Shown here: one piece after another, positions 8,903-17,583 of the stretch | How positions within the stretch are numbered: position 1 is the stretch's first letter | Layout of the letters: every line of letters starts with the position of its first letter | Source of the DNA: IGN2 sp964639955 | GTDB lineage: Bacteria > Bacteroidota > Ignavibacteria > Ignavibacteriales > Ignavibacteriaceae | Assembly (NCBI GenBank): GCA_964639955.1 | Contig: CAZXGJ010000022.1 | Location: forward strand, 1-48,204 | Direction: 5' to 3' | Length of the DNA stretch: 48,204 nt | Made by a program: the position numbers and the translations under genes | Notes under the pieces: generated by a model | The model's database searches: none | Told to the model about the DNA's origin: nothing | What the model saw: only the letters and a program-made list of their open reading frames with translations

Positions 8903-11900
8903 TTATTCTGCTAATCGTTGTAAAACTTTAACAACACCCGCACCGTGATAAGAATGATATTCCTGATCATACATTGCCTCGGCACCGATAACAGGAAGCT
9001 GATAAGTTCCCTGGTTTACAACACGTAGCAGGTAGTAAAATTCCTTCGTTTGATTTCCGGCCAGGTTTGTAAAAAGTAGCAATCGATCATCTCGGATATC
9101 CATATACTGAACATACATAGGGTTGTCAGGAATCCACTGTAGTTCGGTAGCAGGATTGAGCCGGGGATTTTCTATTTCAAACCCTGCCGGAATTAAATCT
9201 GTTATTACTATATTTTCAGCATTCCTCTCGAATCCTCTCAGTTCAATTTTACAAACAACAAGCTCACCCTGGTAGAAACGAAAATCAGGAATAAGTCTTC
9301 CGGTTTTGTAACTATAATATGATCGTCTTACCTGCATAAAAGAGTCTTCTTCTTTTACTTTTTCGTTTACCTTCACACCTTCAGCACTCCAGAAATAATA
9401 GACTTCACCCTTGCCTGAAGATTTTAAAGTTATGTTTGAGGAGTTGAGCTTATCATTTGAGATTGTCAGATCTTTTCCTGAAAATTTATTGATAGATTTT
9501 CCATCGATCAGGATATCCACTGTAACGTCAGCATCGGCATTTAAGCTTGCAGCTTTACCAATTGCAAGAAATGCAAAAGACCTTTCCTGCGTAGAATAAA
9601 TTCTATCGGAGTTCTGTGTAAGATATTTAATTATCACAGGTACCTGCTTGTTCGCAGGTTCAACTTCAAGAAGCACATTTAACATAATTGCGTTTGCCCG
9701 GATATCGGAATCAAAGCTTCCACCGGTTAACCTGTCGGTTCTCTCCGGCGTGAAAGCATCCGGTACAATCTCATAATACTCATTCCATCTGCCCATCAAT
9801 GCATAAGCACCTGCAAGCAGATACTTCATATCTTCTGAGACTAAATGAGGCCGGGCTTTGTAATAATTCATAGTAGCGATATCGCCGCTGCCTGCCATTG
9901 CGAGAACATAAAGTGAGTAAATAATTTCTTTGTTCGCAATCTTTTTGATTGTCCTTCCGGTTTGTGTGTAGATAACATAATCGAATGTGCTTTGTTCTTT
10001 TGATTTCTGCGATAAATACTTGAGCAGCTTTTTCAGCACATCTTCAGAAACATTGAAGCCGGCCTTCCTTGCTTCAATCAAGAAGTGAGCAGCATATACC
10101 GAGCCCCACCAGCTTGTTTCGGTTCCTCCCTGCCAGTAGGCAATTGATCCATCATACAATTGCATCGATTCGATCTTGCGTATTCCCTCTTTCACATAGT
10201 AAACAGGATTATTTGTTCTGTATAATTCAGGCGCAATTACTTTTGCAATATCTTCAAAATATAATTGAGGAAATAATTTTGATACAGTTTGTTCGATACA
10301 GCCGTGTGGGTAGCCAACTAGGTACTTTAAATGCTTTGCAAATTTAACAGCGGGAAATTTGCTTATGGTTAAAGTTGTAGTCTGCGTTCCTTTCAGAAAA
10401 TTTTTAGGAATCCCGATTTTGACTTCCTTACCGGCAGCAATTGTACCCGATCCGGTTTCAACTATTAATGGAGAAATCGGACGAACAGCAATATCAATCT
10501 CTTCTTTGATATTTGCCAGCCCTGTTGTTTGCAGGATTATCTTACCCGCACCGACCTGTGACTGAGCAACAATTCCAAAAGTAACACTGCCGGTTGAATT
10601 CGGTTTTATCTGAATTGATTTTTTTGATGACGAAATTATTTTCAGAGGTCCTTCAACTTTTAACGTAACTTCCACATTTGCCGTTTTGTTTGTTGTATTG
10701 ATTAACGAAACAGGCGTAACAATAGAATCATTCACTGCAAGGAACCGTGGAATTTGTGGTTCCAGAATCAAATCGTCTGCAACTTTGATATGACTTTCTG
10801 CAGACCCGAATTTTGAACCTGTGTAGGCAATTGCCATCAACCGTACATCGCCATTAAACTGCGGTATATTGAGAGAGACGGAGACTGTTCCATCTGAATT
10901 TGTCTTCTTTATTCCGCTCCAGTATGAAAGCAGCTTGAATCTCTTTATTGAAATCGGGTTTGTTCTTTTCTGAAGCTGTTCTTCCATCATATCACCGCCT
11001 CCGGGTGAAGAGCTGATTGACACAATTTCCGGCAGAAGAAGCTTATACAGATCGTAACTTTCTACCATCAACGGTCGTTTGGCGTACATATAATTAAACG
11101 GATCAGGTGTTTCATAATTTGTAATTTGCAGAATACCCTCATCAACAGCAGCAACTGTAACATAAATATCTTTCTGCGATTCTGTTTTGATTGAAATCTG
11201 CTGCGTTGTGTTCGGTTTTATTTTCTGCGGAGCTGAAATTGAAACAGGAAGCTTATTTGAACTGCGCACCACTTTCATTGATGCAAAACCATGTCCGACA
11301 AGAAACGGAGCCGTATCATCTTTACTGTGCTTTTTAAAAAGTGTGGCTGTAACATAAACGTTCGGCATATAGCCATCTTCAAGCTCAAAAGAAACCTCGG
11401 CAGATTTGCTTTTAACATCAACATACCGGTAATAATAGACACCTGCTCTTTCGAGAGTAACAAGCATTTTACCGGAAAACGGGCAGGTAAATAAAACCTT
11501 AGCATTATCACCCGGTTCGTACTTTTCTTTATCGAATACTATATCAATCCTTCCCTCTTTATCAACTTCAAAAGAACCGGCGGTTGATGTTCCCCAGCTA
11601 TAAGCATAGAACGTAGTTTTCTCGTAATCAGCAGAACCTTTTTTCGAAACCCTCAATTCGTACTTTCCGGATTTTGAAACATTTACATTAAATTTTGTTG
11701 GTCCGTTTATAGTAACATCTTTTTCCCATTCGTTAAATTCTTTTTCTTCTGAAGCATAAAAATATCTGTTGCTGTAATCTTTTTTGAGAACTGTCTGCCA
11801 TTCATATCTTACGAGTTTTGCGGTTGCAGAGAAATTGTTTATCTGCTTATCATCTACGTTAACAGCAACAAGACTGAAGCTTATATTCTGATTTACCCCG

Positions 11901-14329
11901 TGGTAATAATCTGCGGATTTTATTCCGATGAAATAATCTTTCGGATAAACATCAAAGACTGCCGAACGTGTAACAGTTCTGCCTGTTAAATCGAACACAC
12001 TTACATAAGCTGTTCCTGTTACAACTCCTTTACTTTTAATCTCCGATGGAATTCTGAATTCAATTTTGGTTTTTCCTTCAGAATCGAGTTGACCATCGAG
12101 GAATGTGTTCCCGGTTTCCGTATTTGTGATTGACGAATTTGAAAAAGTGTAGCCAGGATAATTCTTACTTACAAACAATCTGTGACTTAATTGAATATCA
12201 GCTTCGTACTCCATCTCTCCTGCAGGCGCACCAAAAAGGAATTCGGCAGAAACATCGATATTTACCTTATCACTGGGTTTGGTTTTCTCCTTGTCTGCAG
12301 TAACATTTACCCGGATCTTGTCCGGAACAAATTCTTCAACACTGAACTTGTAAGAACCGATTATCTGGCTGCTTCCCGTGTAAACATCAGCCGAATAAGT
12401 ACCGGTCTGAGCATATTCAGGAAGGGTAAATGCTAATTCAAAAGAACCCTGAGCATTTAATTCTTTCTTGAACTCTTCAAAAACTTTTCCGTTAGGCGCA
12501 ACAACTTTTGTAATGAGCGGAATATCTTTTACAACCTGTATCTTATCGTTTCTTACTATTGCGGATAAATTAACCTGTTCGCCGGGGCGATAAATATTCC
12601 TCGGACCGTAAAGAAACACATTGAAGTCGGCAGCATATTGAGTTAATCCGCTTACGTCGAACCGCGAAGTTTCCGTTTTGGTTTCTCTCAGATCGATGTA
12701 ATTGAAATCTTCATCCTTTTCAACAACAACAAGTCTCATCTCAAATCCCTCAATGTTTTTCTTCACATCTCTGAATACCGCAACACCATCATTATCTGTT
12801 TGTGCTTTCAGCAATGTTTGGTTGTTTGTAGAAACGATACTCACCTGTGCACCGGCAACCGGCTCTGCACCGCTTATAGAGTTCACAAAAACATGAATCC
12901 CGTCATCAGCCATTTTAGAGATGATACCAAGATCAGAGATGGCAACAACTTTGGAATCGCTTCTCCATCTTTCTTCTTCCGAGCGAACTGAAACGGTATA
13001 AATTCCTTTGTATTTCTGCCCCAGCGCTTTGTTCAGATTTACAGTAAAACTTTTTAACCAGTTTTGCCCCTGCTTTAATTTTATATTTTCTTCGTAGAGA
13101 GTTTTTCCGAAATCACCAACATAATAATCCGGATTGTAATCGTAATAGTATTCATCGTAGTAATAGTAATATCCGTACTGGTTAAGGAAATGAAGAATAT
13201 TGTTTTTATAAACCTGCGAGATTTCAACCTGCACTTCATCAATATTAACGGCATTAACTTTCAGATTTTCTTCACCGCCAAGCATTAAATATTTTCCCTT
13301 TTTATCTGCAAAGTTGATTGACGGTTCAACGTTTACCATCGATACTTCCTGTTCGTAATCAAATTCAAGCGTACCACCGTACAAACCGGGAAGCCCTTTT
13401 CTGATTTTAAGCTCGACTGTTTGAACGTTGTCCAGATCAGTTTCCATCCTGAATATATTTCCGCTAACTGAAAAATTTAATTTCTTTTGCGGCTCAGTTG
13501 AAATAAAATCTTTCAACCTTTTTTCATCTACGGTTTGTGTAGTTGAAACTTCAATCCAACCGGTGGTTCCATCAAAACCAGCCGTTACATTTGTGATTGC
13601 CAGACGGGTTATCGGCGGCAGCTTAACTTCAAACGATCTTGATTCTTTCAATCCGTCTTTACCGAGTGCAGAGATTAAATTTTCGTTTACCTTCACAGTA
13701 AACAACTGTTCTTTGTCAGTCTGCTGAACTTCTCCAAAATTGATGGCAATTATATCCGCACTTTGTTCAGAGACTATCCGGAAATCTGTTACTTCAGCAC
13801 CTGCGCGTTTTATTTCCAGAAATTCTTTTAAAGATTTCGGATCTACAGGATAGTTAAAATGAATATTTGCCTGCACACTCAGTTTGTAATTCTGATATGG
13901 AATATTCGTCCAGAAAAAGTCAACCTTTGTTACATCAAAATAAGGTGTGTGGAAAGTGTATTCCTCAAAGTCGGGTGAAAAGGTTTTTTTTGCCGCAGGC
14001 ATTTTCGAGAATAAAACTTCTTCATTAATCCTGGCAGTATAACTTTGCATTGGTTCAAGCGGTGCGTCGGGTGAAAAGACTAAAGTGCTCGGAGAAATCC
14101 ACTTAAACTTACCGGGAATTCGGGGAGTGAATGAAACAAATTCTTCATCAAGCCATTTATCCTGAATATCGGAAGAAGCAAGATCTTCTGAAAATTCAAT
14201 TGTGAAGTTTGTCAGGTTCTGAACTTCGCCGGTTGGTGAGAATGACTCCACCTCAACTGTGCTGCCCGGTCCGCAGCTCATTAAAATCAGAAGTGAAAGC
14301 GGAATAATGGAATAAAGAAATGATTTCAT
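8903..14329 (-). CDS. Bacterial alpha-2-macroglobulin (YfhM-like), lipoprotein, 1808 aa
   Basis: The largest gene in the window. The lipobox LLILMSC places lipidated Cys19 at the mature N-terminus; an AAGGAG ribosome site precedes the ATG. A long series of macroglobulin beta-domains is followed by the thioester motif in GYPHGCIEQT (Cys1344 and Gln1347) and an alpha-helical thioester domain with a TETSWWGSVYAAHFL segment. The C-terminal part resembles a receptor-binding-type beta domain. The family traps and covalently binds attacking proteases in the periplasm. Pairing with pbpC is conserved in bacteria and has been interpreted as protease defence coupled to cell-wall repair. A tyrosine-rich stretch near residue 390-405 (YYYYYDEYYYDY) is an unusual local insertion. 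Confidence 0.94.
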   Translation of the reverse strand: MKSFLYSIIPLSLLILMSCGPGSTVEVESFSPTGEVQNLTNFTIEFSEDLASSDIQDKWLDEEFVSFTPRIPGKFKWISPSTLVFSPDAPLEPMQSYTARINEEVLFSKMPAAKKTFSPDFEEYTFHTPYFDVTKVDFFWTNIPYQNYKLSVQANIHFNYPVDPKSLKEFLEIKRAGAEVTDFRIVSEQSADIIAINFGEVQQTDKEQLFTVKVNENLISALGKDGLKESRSFEVKLPPITRLAITNVTAGFDGTTGWIEVSTTQTVDEKRLKDFISTEPQKKLNFSVSGNIFRMETDLDNVQTVELKIRKGLPGLYGGTLEFDYEQEVSMVNVEPSINFADKKGKYLMLGGEENLKVNAVNIDEVQVEISQVYKNNILHFLNQYGYYYYYDEYYYDYNPDYYVGDFGKTLYEENIKLKQGQNWLKSFTVNLNKALGQKYKGIYTVSVRSEEERWRSDSKVVAISDLGIISKMADDGIHVFVNSISGAEPVAGAQVSIVSTNNQTLLKAQTDNDGVAVFRDVKKNIEGFEMRLVVVEKDEDFNYIDLRETKTETSRFDVSGLTQYAADFNVFLYGPRNIYRPGEQVNLSAIVRNDKIQVVKDIPLITKVVAPNGKVFEEFKKELNAQGSFELAFTLPEYAQTGTYSADVYTGSSQIIGSYKFSVEEFVPDKIRVNVTADKEKTKPSDKVNIDVSAEFLFGAPAGEMEYEADIQLSHRLFVSKNYPGYTFSNSSITNTETGNTFLDGQLDSEGKTKIEFRIPSEIKSKGVVTGTAYVSVFDLTGRTVTRSAVFDVYPKDYFIGIKSADYYHGVNQNISFSLVAVNVDDKQINNFSATAKLVRYEWQTVLKKDYSNRYFYASEEKEFNEWEKDVTINGPTKFNVNVSKSGKYELRVSKKGSADYEKTTFYAYSWGTSTAGSFEVDKEGRIDIVFDKEKYEPGDNAKVLFTCPFSGKMLVTLERAGVYYYRYVDVKSKSAEVSFELEDGYMPNVYVTATLFKKHSKDDTAPFLVGHGFASMKVVRSSNKLPVSISAPQKIKPNTTQQISIKTESQKDIYVTVAAVDEGILQITNYETPDPFNYMYAKRPLMVESYDLYKLLLPEIVSISSSPGGGDMMEEQLQKRTNPISIKRFKLLSYWSGIKKTNSDGTVSVSLNIPQFNGDVRLMAIAYTGSKFGSAESHIKVADDLILEPQIPRFLAVNDSIVTPVSLINTTNKTANVEVTLKVEGPLKIISSSKKSIQIKPNSTGSVTFGIVAQSQVGAGKIILQTTGLANIKEEIDIAVRPISPLIVETGSGTIAAGKEVKIGIPKNFLKGTQTTTLTISKFPAVKFAKHLKYLVGYPHGCIEQTVSKLFPQLYFEDIAKVIAPELYRTNNPVYYVKEGIRKIESMQLYDGSIAYWQGGTETSWWGSVYAAHFLIEARKAGFNVSEDVLKKLLKYLSQKSKEQSTFDYVIYTQTGRTIKKIANKEIIYSLYVLAMAGSGDIATMNYYKARPHLVSEDMKYLLAGAYALMGRWNEYYEIVPDAFTPERTDRLTGGSFDSDIRANAIMLNVLLEVEPANKQVPVIIKYLTQNSDRIYSTQERSFAFLAIGKAASLNADADVTVDILIDGKSINKFSGKDLTISNDKLNSSNITLKSSGKGEVYYFWSAEGVKVNEKVKEEDSFMQVRRSYYSYKTGRLIPDFRFYQGELVVCKIELRGFERNAENIVITDLIPAGFEIENPRLNPATELQWIPDNPMYVQYMDIRDDRLLLFTNLAGNQTKEFYYLLRVVNQGTYQLPVIGAEAMYDQEYHSYHGAGVVKVLQRLAE

Positions 14330-14427
14330 TGTAGTCTCCTTAAAAAGTGCAGGTAAATTTTTAATGCAAAATATTTAATTAAGATGAAAGAATGAACTGA
14401 AACCAAGTGAAGTGTATGGATGAAATA

Positions 14428-14463
14428 AAATTAAAAGCCCCTTCGGCAAATACCTGAAGGGGC
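14428..14463 (-). terminator. Intrinsic terminator of the lipoprotein triplet
   Basis: GCCCCTTC (14437-14444) pairs with GAAGGGGC (14456-14463). On the minus strand the stem is followed by TTTTAATTTTATTT. It is 38 bases after the stop of the last lipoprotein gene and closes the three-gene unit. Confidence 0.85.
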
Positions 14464-14501
14464 CCGAGGTGCTGATGAAGATTAGACTTTTCAGCAAAGA
14501 C

Positions 14502-15071
14502 TTAATAGGTATCCTCAATAAAATCGGCATTACTTTTATAAAGTTTAACCGATTCAACCTCAAGCGTAGTTTCTGAAACACGGTATTTAAGCATCATATC
14601 GACCGGATGGCAGCACGCATTTTCTACGGCAAAAGCTTTCGCAAAAAATGTAAACGAATCTGAGTTTGAATTCATTGCAACCATATCATCCGTGTATTGG
14701 TAAACTTTCCAAACTTTTTCACCATTCGGACAGTTCACGGTAATCTTTATATCCGCCCACATCTTCAAAGAAACATACTTCTGTGTTATAGGCGGAACCG
14801 GATCTGCCGGCAGTAGCTGGTGTTCAAAAGCAATAGTGCCTTTTATTACAGCCCGCTGTTTTGTGTATTGATTGTGGAGAGGATCTGCTACAAAACCTTC
14901 AATTTTTATTACTTTATAATCGTTGAAGATTTTAAGATCCTTTTCTGCCCGGCTATCCTGCTGAGCAAGATCAATTGCATCATCCTGAACAGGATCGGTT
15001 ACATTGCTTTCCTGGCAAGCAAAGAAAAAAGCAAATGTTAAGACGGCGAAGAGAACAACTAAATTTTTCAT
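14502..15071 (-). CDS. Tandem lipoprotein 3 of 3
   Basis: 189 aa. Signal peptide MKNLVVLFAVLTFAFFFAC with the lipid-accepting Cys at position 19, followed by QES. After an acidic linker rich in Asp/Gln comes a beta-rich domain: IEGFVADP, then IKGTIAFEHQ, and near the end LKYRVSETTLEVESVKL. These landmarks line up with the two genes upstream, so the three are diverged duplicates. This copy has a cysteine pair (ENACCHP) and an NCPNG segment not found in copy 1. An AAGGAG site precedes the ATG. It is the last gene before the terminator. Function unknown; likely an envelope lipoprotein. Confidence 0.78.
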   Translation of the reverse strand: MKNLVVLFAVLTFAFFFACQESNVTDPVQDDAIDLAQQDSRAEKDLKIFNDYKVIKIEGFVADPLHNQYTKQRAVIKGTIAFEHQLLPADPVPPITQKYVSLKMWADIKITVNCPNGEKVWKVYQYTDDMVAMNSNSDSFTFFAKAFAVENACCHPVDMMLKYRVSETTLEVESVKLYKSNADFIEDTY

Positions 15072-15099
15072 GACTGACTCCTTATAATTGTTTAAATGA

Positions 15100-15657
15100 T
15101 TAGTAATTATTTATGGCAACCTGGTTATGTACAGGCAAAGCAAGCCATATAGCATTCAATTCAACTTTTGTATTGGAAACCGCAAATCGGCAATTCAGCA
15201 CCATTCCATCCTGACGCCCCTGTATCGGGAATGATTTTTCAAGCAAAGTAACGTAGTTCCCACCTACCTGAACTAAATTTTCAGAGACATCCGAAATAAA
15301 TCCTGCCAGTTCATCATCATTCTGAGGTGGGCATATTGTGCAGAAATGGTAAACATCGGCGTTACTGGTGAAGCTTAACAAAATATAACGCTGTGAATTG
15401 GTGAGCTCGTCATCCTCAATAGGGTTTTTTTGTTCATATTGGATCTGACCGGAAACTCTGTAAAAAGAATTTCCAATGTTGTGAGGGTCGCGTAATACGC
15501 TCTCCAGTGGAATAACACCGCTCAAAAAGTTGGCAGGTGTACCGGTTTGAACTTTATCAACAGGCTGATCTAGCTGTTGATCGGATACAATATTCTCCTG
15601 GCAGGCAAAGAATAAAGCCATAGAGAACGAAACGAGAAGAACAAATAAGGTTTTCAT
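15100..15657 (-). CDS. Tandem lipoprotein 2 of 3
   Basis: 185 aa. Signal peptide ending FFAC with Cys19, followed by QEN. The mature domain starts with a DP-containing strand (LESVLRDP), then VSGQIQYEQ, later LLEKSFPIQGRQDG and CRFAVSNTKVELNAIWL. The YEQ, LEK-x-F/Y-P and final V-strand positions match copy 1 closely. It also contains a CTICPP cysteine pair. An AAAGGAG ribosome site precedes the ATG. The downstream paralogue begins 28 bases after this stop and the upstream one ends 32 bases before this start, so all three are one operon. Confidence 0.78.
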   Translation of the reverse strand: MKTLFVLLVSFSMALFFACQENIVSDQQLDQPVDKVQTGTPANFLSGVIPLESVLRDPHNIGNSFYRVSGQIQYEQKNPIEDDELTNSQRYILLSFTSNADVYHFCTICPPQNDDELAGFISDVSENLVQVGGNYVTLLEKSFPIQGRQDGMVLNCRFAVSNTKVELNAIWLALPVHNQVAINNY

Positions 15658-15689
15658 TTTATTACTCCTTTAATTAATATGATAAAGAA

Positions 15690-16172
15690 TTAGTTTTCGA
15701 TTTCGACAATCTGTGTGCTTGAAATACCCACTCCATTTGTTGTAACCAGATACTTAACAAGCAAAGCAACATCAATCCTATTGCTTACCGGGTAAGTTTT
15801 TTCAACAAGTAGAATCCCTTCCTCGCTTACATAAACAACATCCTCACTTTTACCCAGGATATTCCAGTTCTGATGCATTACTCCAAACATATCCTTAAGC
15901 TCAGTCTGCATCTCGAGCCGCAGCATTATTTCGCTAAGGCCTGAACCAGACTGGCTGTAATTTGTAAAATGCTGTTCATAAATGACTTCCCCTGTTAATT
16001 TGCACAACCCAAACACCGGATCTTCTATCTGGCGATTAATTTTAATTATATCCCTCGTTACAGGATATGTTTTCTTTTCAAGCGGAAGATCCGGCTGGTT
16101 CAGAGAATTTTCCTGGCAGCCTGCAATAAAGACTGCAAGTGGAAAGACAAGAATTAAAATTGCTGATTTCAT
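15690..16172 (-). CDS. Tandem lipoprotein 1 of 3
   Basis: 160 aa. Signal peptide ending FIAGC with Cys19, then QEN, the same position and residues as in the two following genes. The mature domain has INRQIEDP, LTGEVIYEQ, LLVEKTYPVSNRIDVALL and a final VGISSTQIVEI strand. It is the first gene of the operon, with AAGGAGG before its ATG. Upstream lies the best copy of the 21-bp repeat array (16250-16327), so I infer control by the nearby AraC-type hybrid regulator. The family is not recognised; a surface-exposed or periplasmic beta-sandwich is likely. Confidence 0.78.
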   Translation of the reverse strand: MKSAILILVFPLAVFIAGCQENSLNQPDLPLEKKTYPVTRDIIKINRQIEDPVFGLCKLTGEVIYEQHFTNYSQSGSGLSEIMLRLEMQTELKDMFGVMHQNWNILGKSEDVVYVSEEGILLVEKTYPVSNRIDVALLVKYLVTTNGVGISSTQIVEIEN

Positions 16173-16236
16173 GATGCCTCCTTAAATTTTGTTTGAAATA
16201 GTTTGTTAAAGTTTCACCACAAATAAAATAAATTAA

Positions 16237-16327
16237 GCAGGGGGGTAGTTATCAGCTATGTTGCAGAAGCTTGTAATAATCAATCATTCTCTTGTAGCTA
16301 TGTTGCGTTGGTTTGTACTTATGTTAC
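16237..16327 (-). promoter_or_regulatory. Array of four 21-bp-spaced direct repeats upstream of the lipoprotein operon
   Basis: Plus-strand 15-base units start at 16250 (TATCAGCTATGTTGC), 16271 (TTGTAATAATCAATC, weak), 16292 (TTGTAGCTATGTTGC) and 16313 (TTGTACTTATGTTAC): exactly 21 bases apart, two helical turns. The gene-proximal side is flanked by GCAGGGGGG (16237-16245), about 65 bases before the lipoprotein start. Between the block and the gene is an AT-rich stretch in which TTTG, 19 bases, then TATTTC (read on the minus strand) could be a Bacteroidota-type promoter. AraC-family proteins bind direct half-sites with 21-bp spacing, and the local hybrid regulator ends in an AraC domain. Confidence 0.6.
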
Positions 16328-16406
16328 AAGCTTCGATTTCTCTTCAAATTAAAGTGTTTTGAATTATGTCGGACCGAGCAGAAATTGAATCAGGGGTATG
16401 AGCAGC

Positions 16407-16427
16407 GGGCGGGTAATTTACCCGCCC
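16407..16427. repeat. Perfect GC-rich palindrome downstream of APPRII protein A
   Basis: GGGCGGGT (16407-16414) and ACCCGCCC (16420-16427) around 5 bases. It lies 55 bases after the stop of the 146-aa gene and lacks a U-tract. It resembles the palindrome at 17160-17180 (GGGCGGATT/AATCCGCCC), which suggests a small family of intergenic palindromes that may act as transcript-end structures. Confidence 0.5.
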
Positions 16428-16481
16428 CTAATCAAAGATTTTGATTGAATTACAATAAAGTGATGTAAAATTGAATTGTAA

Positions 16482-16922
16482 CTATCGAACTAATATTATT
16501 CTCGGCGGAGCTTCGGGCCAAACTTTTTTACTTATACAGAATATTGAATATGTCTGATCAATTGATTGATCTACTTCCCTTACGACATATATCGGACTTT
16601 CAGGATCAGTATCGCTTACCTCTACTGTAAGATTTATTTCCTCTATTTCAAGAAATATAACCGCTTCTTCTATAAAAATTGAAAATTCTCCGTTTAAAGA
16701 TCTGAACATCAATGAGTCACCCGGTGAAAGTGTGATTCTTAACGGGTCTGCCAGGTAGTTATCATCCTGATCCAAATTAATTATCTTTAAGCTCGGTTGT
16801 TCTTCCTGTGCAAAAGCTATACTGAAGAATCCCGCGATAAAAATAGCTAATAAAAATAGTAAGCGTTTTCCCGCATAACGGAACTTCCCCAAATTACCGG
16901 GACAGGCTGTGAGACTAAACAT
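16482..16922 (-). CDS. Exported small beta protein with APPRII tail (copy A)
   Basis: 146 aa, start supported by GGAGG 5 bases upstream. A long basic N-region and hydrophobic core (KRLLFLLAIFIAGFFSIAFAQ, about 19-39) form a signal peptide. The mature ~105 residues align with the 108-aa protein at 22738-23064: DPLRITLSPGDSLMF against PDSLKVEAGDVVRF, FSIFI against FQIVI, YSIFCI against YSVCVL, and an almost identical end, PEAPPRII against PDAPPRII. The fold looks like a cupredoxin-type beta-sandwich, but the usual copper ligands are not evident. Function unknown. It carries a version of the shared element in its promoter and sits between the frameshifted Ycf48-like gene and the lipoprotein operon. 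Confidence 0.75.
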   Translation of the reverse strand: MFSLTACPGNLGKFRYAGKRLLFLLAIFIAGFFSIAFAQEEQPSLKIINLDQDDNYLADPLRITLSPGDSLMFRSLNGEFSIFIEEAVIFLEIEEINLTVEVSDTDPESPIYVVREVDQSIDQTYSIFCISKKVWPEAPPRIILVR

Positions 16923-16983
16923 ATAACCTCCAATTTATTGATTGAAAAAAATAATGAATTGACTAGTTTTATACTGCAAAGCT

Positions 16984-17034
16984 GATTATGTCGGGCACTC
17001 CCTCAACCTTGCAGGTGAGTTATCTGAATGTTGT
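16984..17034 (-). promoter_or_regulatory. Diverged copy of the regulatory element upstream of APPRII protein A
   Basis: GCAGGTGAG (17011-17019) then TATCTGAATGTTGT (17021-17034) matches the GCAGGGG plus TATCAGCTATGTTGC core at 16237-16264 with one deleted base. A further ATTATGTCGG (16985-16994) resembles the half-site and recurs exactly at 16363-16372. A second unit at 21-bp spacing is not clear here, so this is the weakest of the three. Confidence 0.4.
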
Positions 17035-17159
17035 ATTTACCTTCATTGTATTTCTGATTAATTAATCTTTAATATGACAGGTGAGTAAACCCCTGAATAA
17101 AATTTCAATTTTAAATTTGTTGCCTTACATTTTGCGATCTGCAAGTGAATTTTAATTAA

Positions 17160-17216
17160 GGGCGGATTGAAAATCCGCCCGTTTATCCTCCCACTGAGGT
17201 TCGCCGGAGACGAACC
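17160..17216 (-). repeat. Two adjacent palindromes after the T9SS-tail fragment
   Basis: First, GGGCGGATT (17160-17168) and AATCCGCCC (17172-17180) with a 3-base loop, followed on the minus strand by TTAATTAAAATT, so it could terminate the upstream unit. Second, GGTTCG (17198-17203) and CGAACC (17211-17216). Both are 30-90 bases after the stop at 17246. The rest of 16923-17245 contains only the regulatory element above and no gene; a 63-codon open frame across the palindromes has no supporting features. Confidence 0.5.
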
Positions 17217-17245
17217 ATTTGTTATGCGCCTCCCTGCCGATAAAA

Positions 17246-17551
17246 TCACATGGTGAGTTCCATCTTTTTAACATCAAAAAACTTCTCGGCAATCAACTGA
17301 TAAAAGTATGTTCCAGCAGGCAATCCATCAGCACGAAATTGTACACTATGTACACCTGCCTCCTTTTCTTTTGAAATAAGCTTTTCAACAACCTCGCCTT
17401 CTGAATTTAGGACAAAAAGCACAATTTTAGTTTTATAAGGAACCTGATAGATAATATTGGTTTTCTCTTTAAATGGATTGGGATAGTTCTGCATCAGCCC
17501 AAATTCTGAAGGTATAAATTGATTTTTAAATGAGTTAGTTATAAGTGTCAT
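17246..17551 (-). pseudogene. T9SS sorting-domain fragment, probably the frameshifted 3' end of the upstream Ycf48-like gene
   Basis: The first in-frame ATG gives 101 aa: a short linker, LMQNYPNPFKEKTNIIY, FVLNSEGEVVEKL, LPAGTYFYQL and a lysine-containing end. That is a complete T9SS C-terminal domain with no signal peptide and no ribosome site before the ATG, so it could not be exported on its own. The frame is open upstream to 17602 (codons S-V-S-S-P-I-I-N-T-I-N-E-L), where it overlaps the last codons of the 209-aa frame. A single-base slip between 17587 and 17602 would join the two into one ordinary secreted T9SS protein. This is either a sequencing error or a real inactivating or programmed shift. 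Confidence 0.65.
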
Positions 17552-17583
17552 AAATTCTTTTGTGAGTTCGTTAATAGTATTGA

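Noticed and set aside
10069..10347. Plus-strand 92-codon frame inside the macroglobulin gene (and similar antisense frames elsewhere)
   Set aside because: Lies fully antisense to a gene with clear family motifs; no start signals.
17058..17249. Minus-strand 63-codon frame after the T9SS fragment
   Set aside because: Runs across two palindromes, has low-complexity basic composition and no ribosome site.
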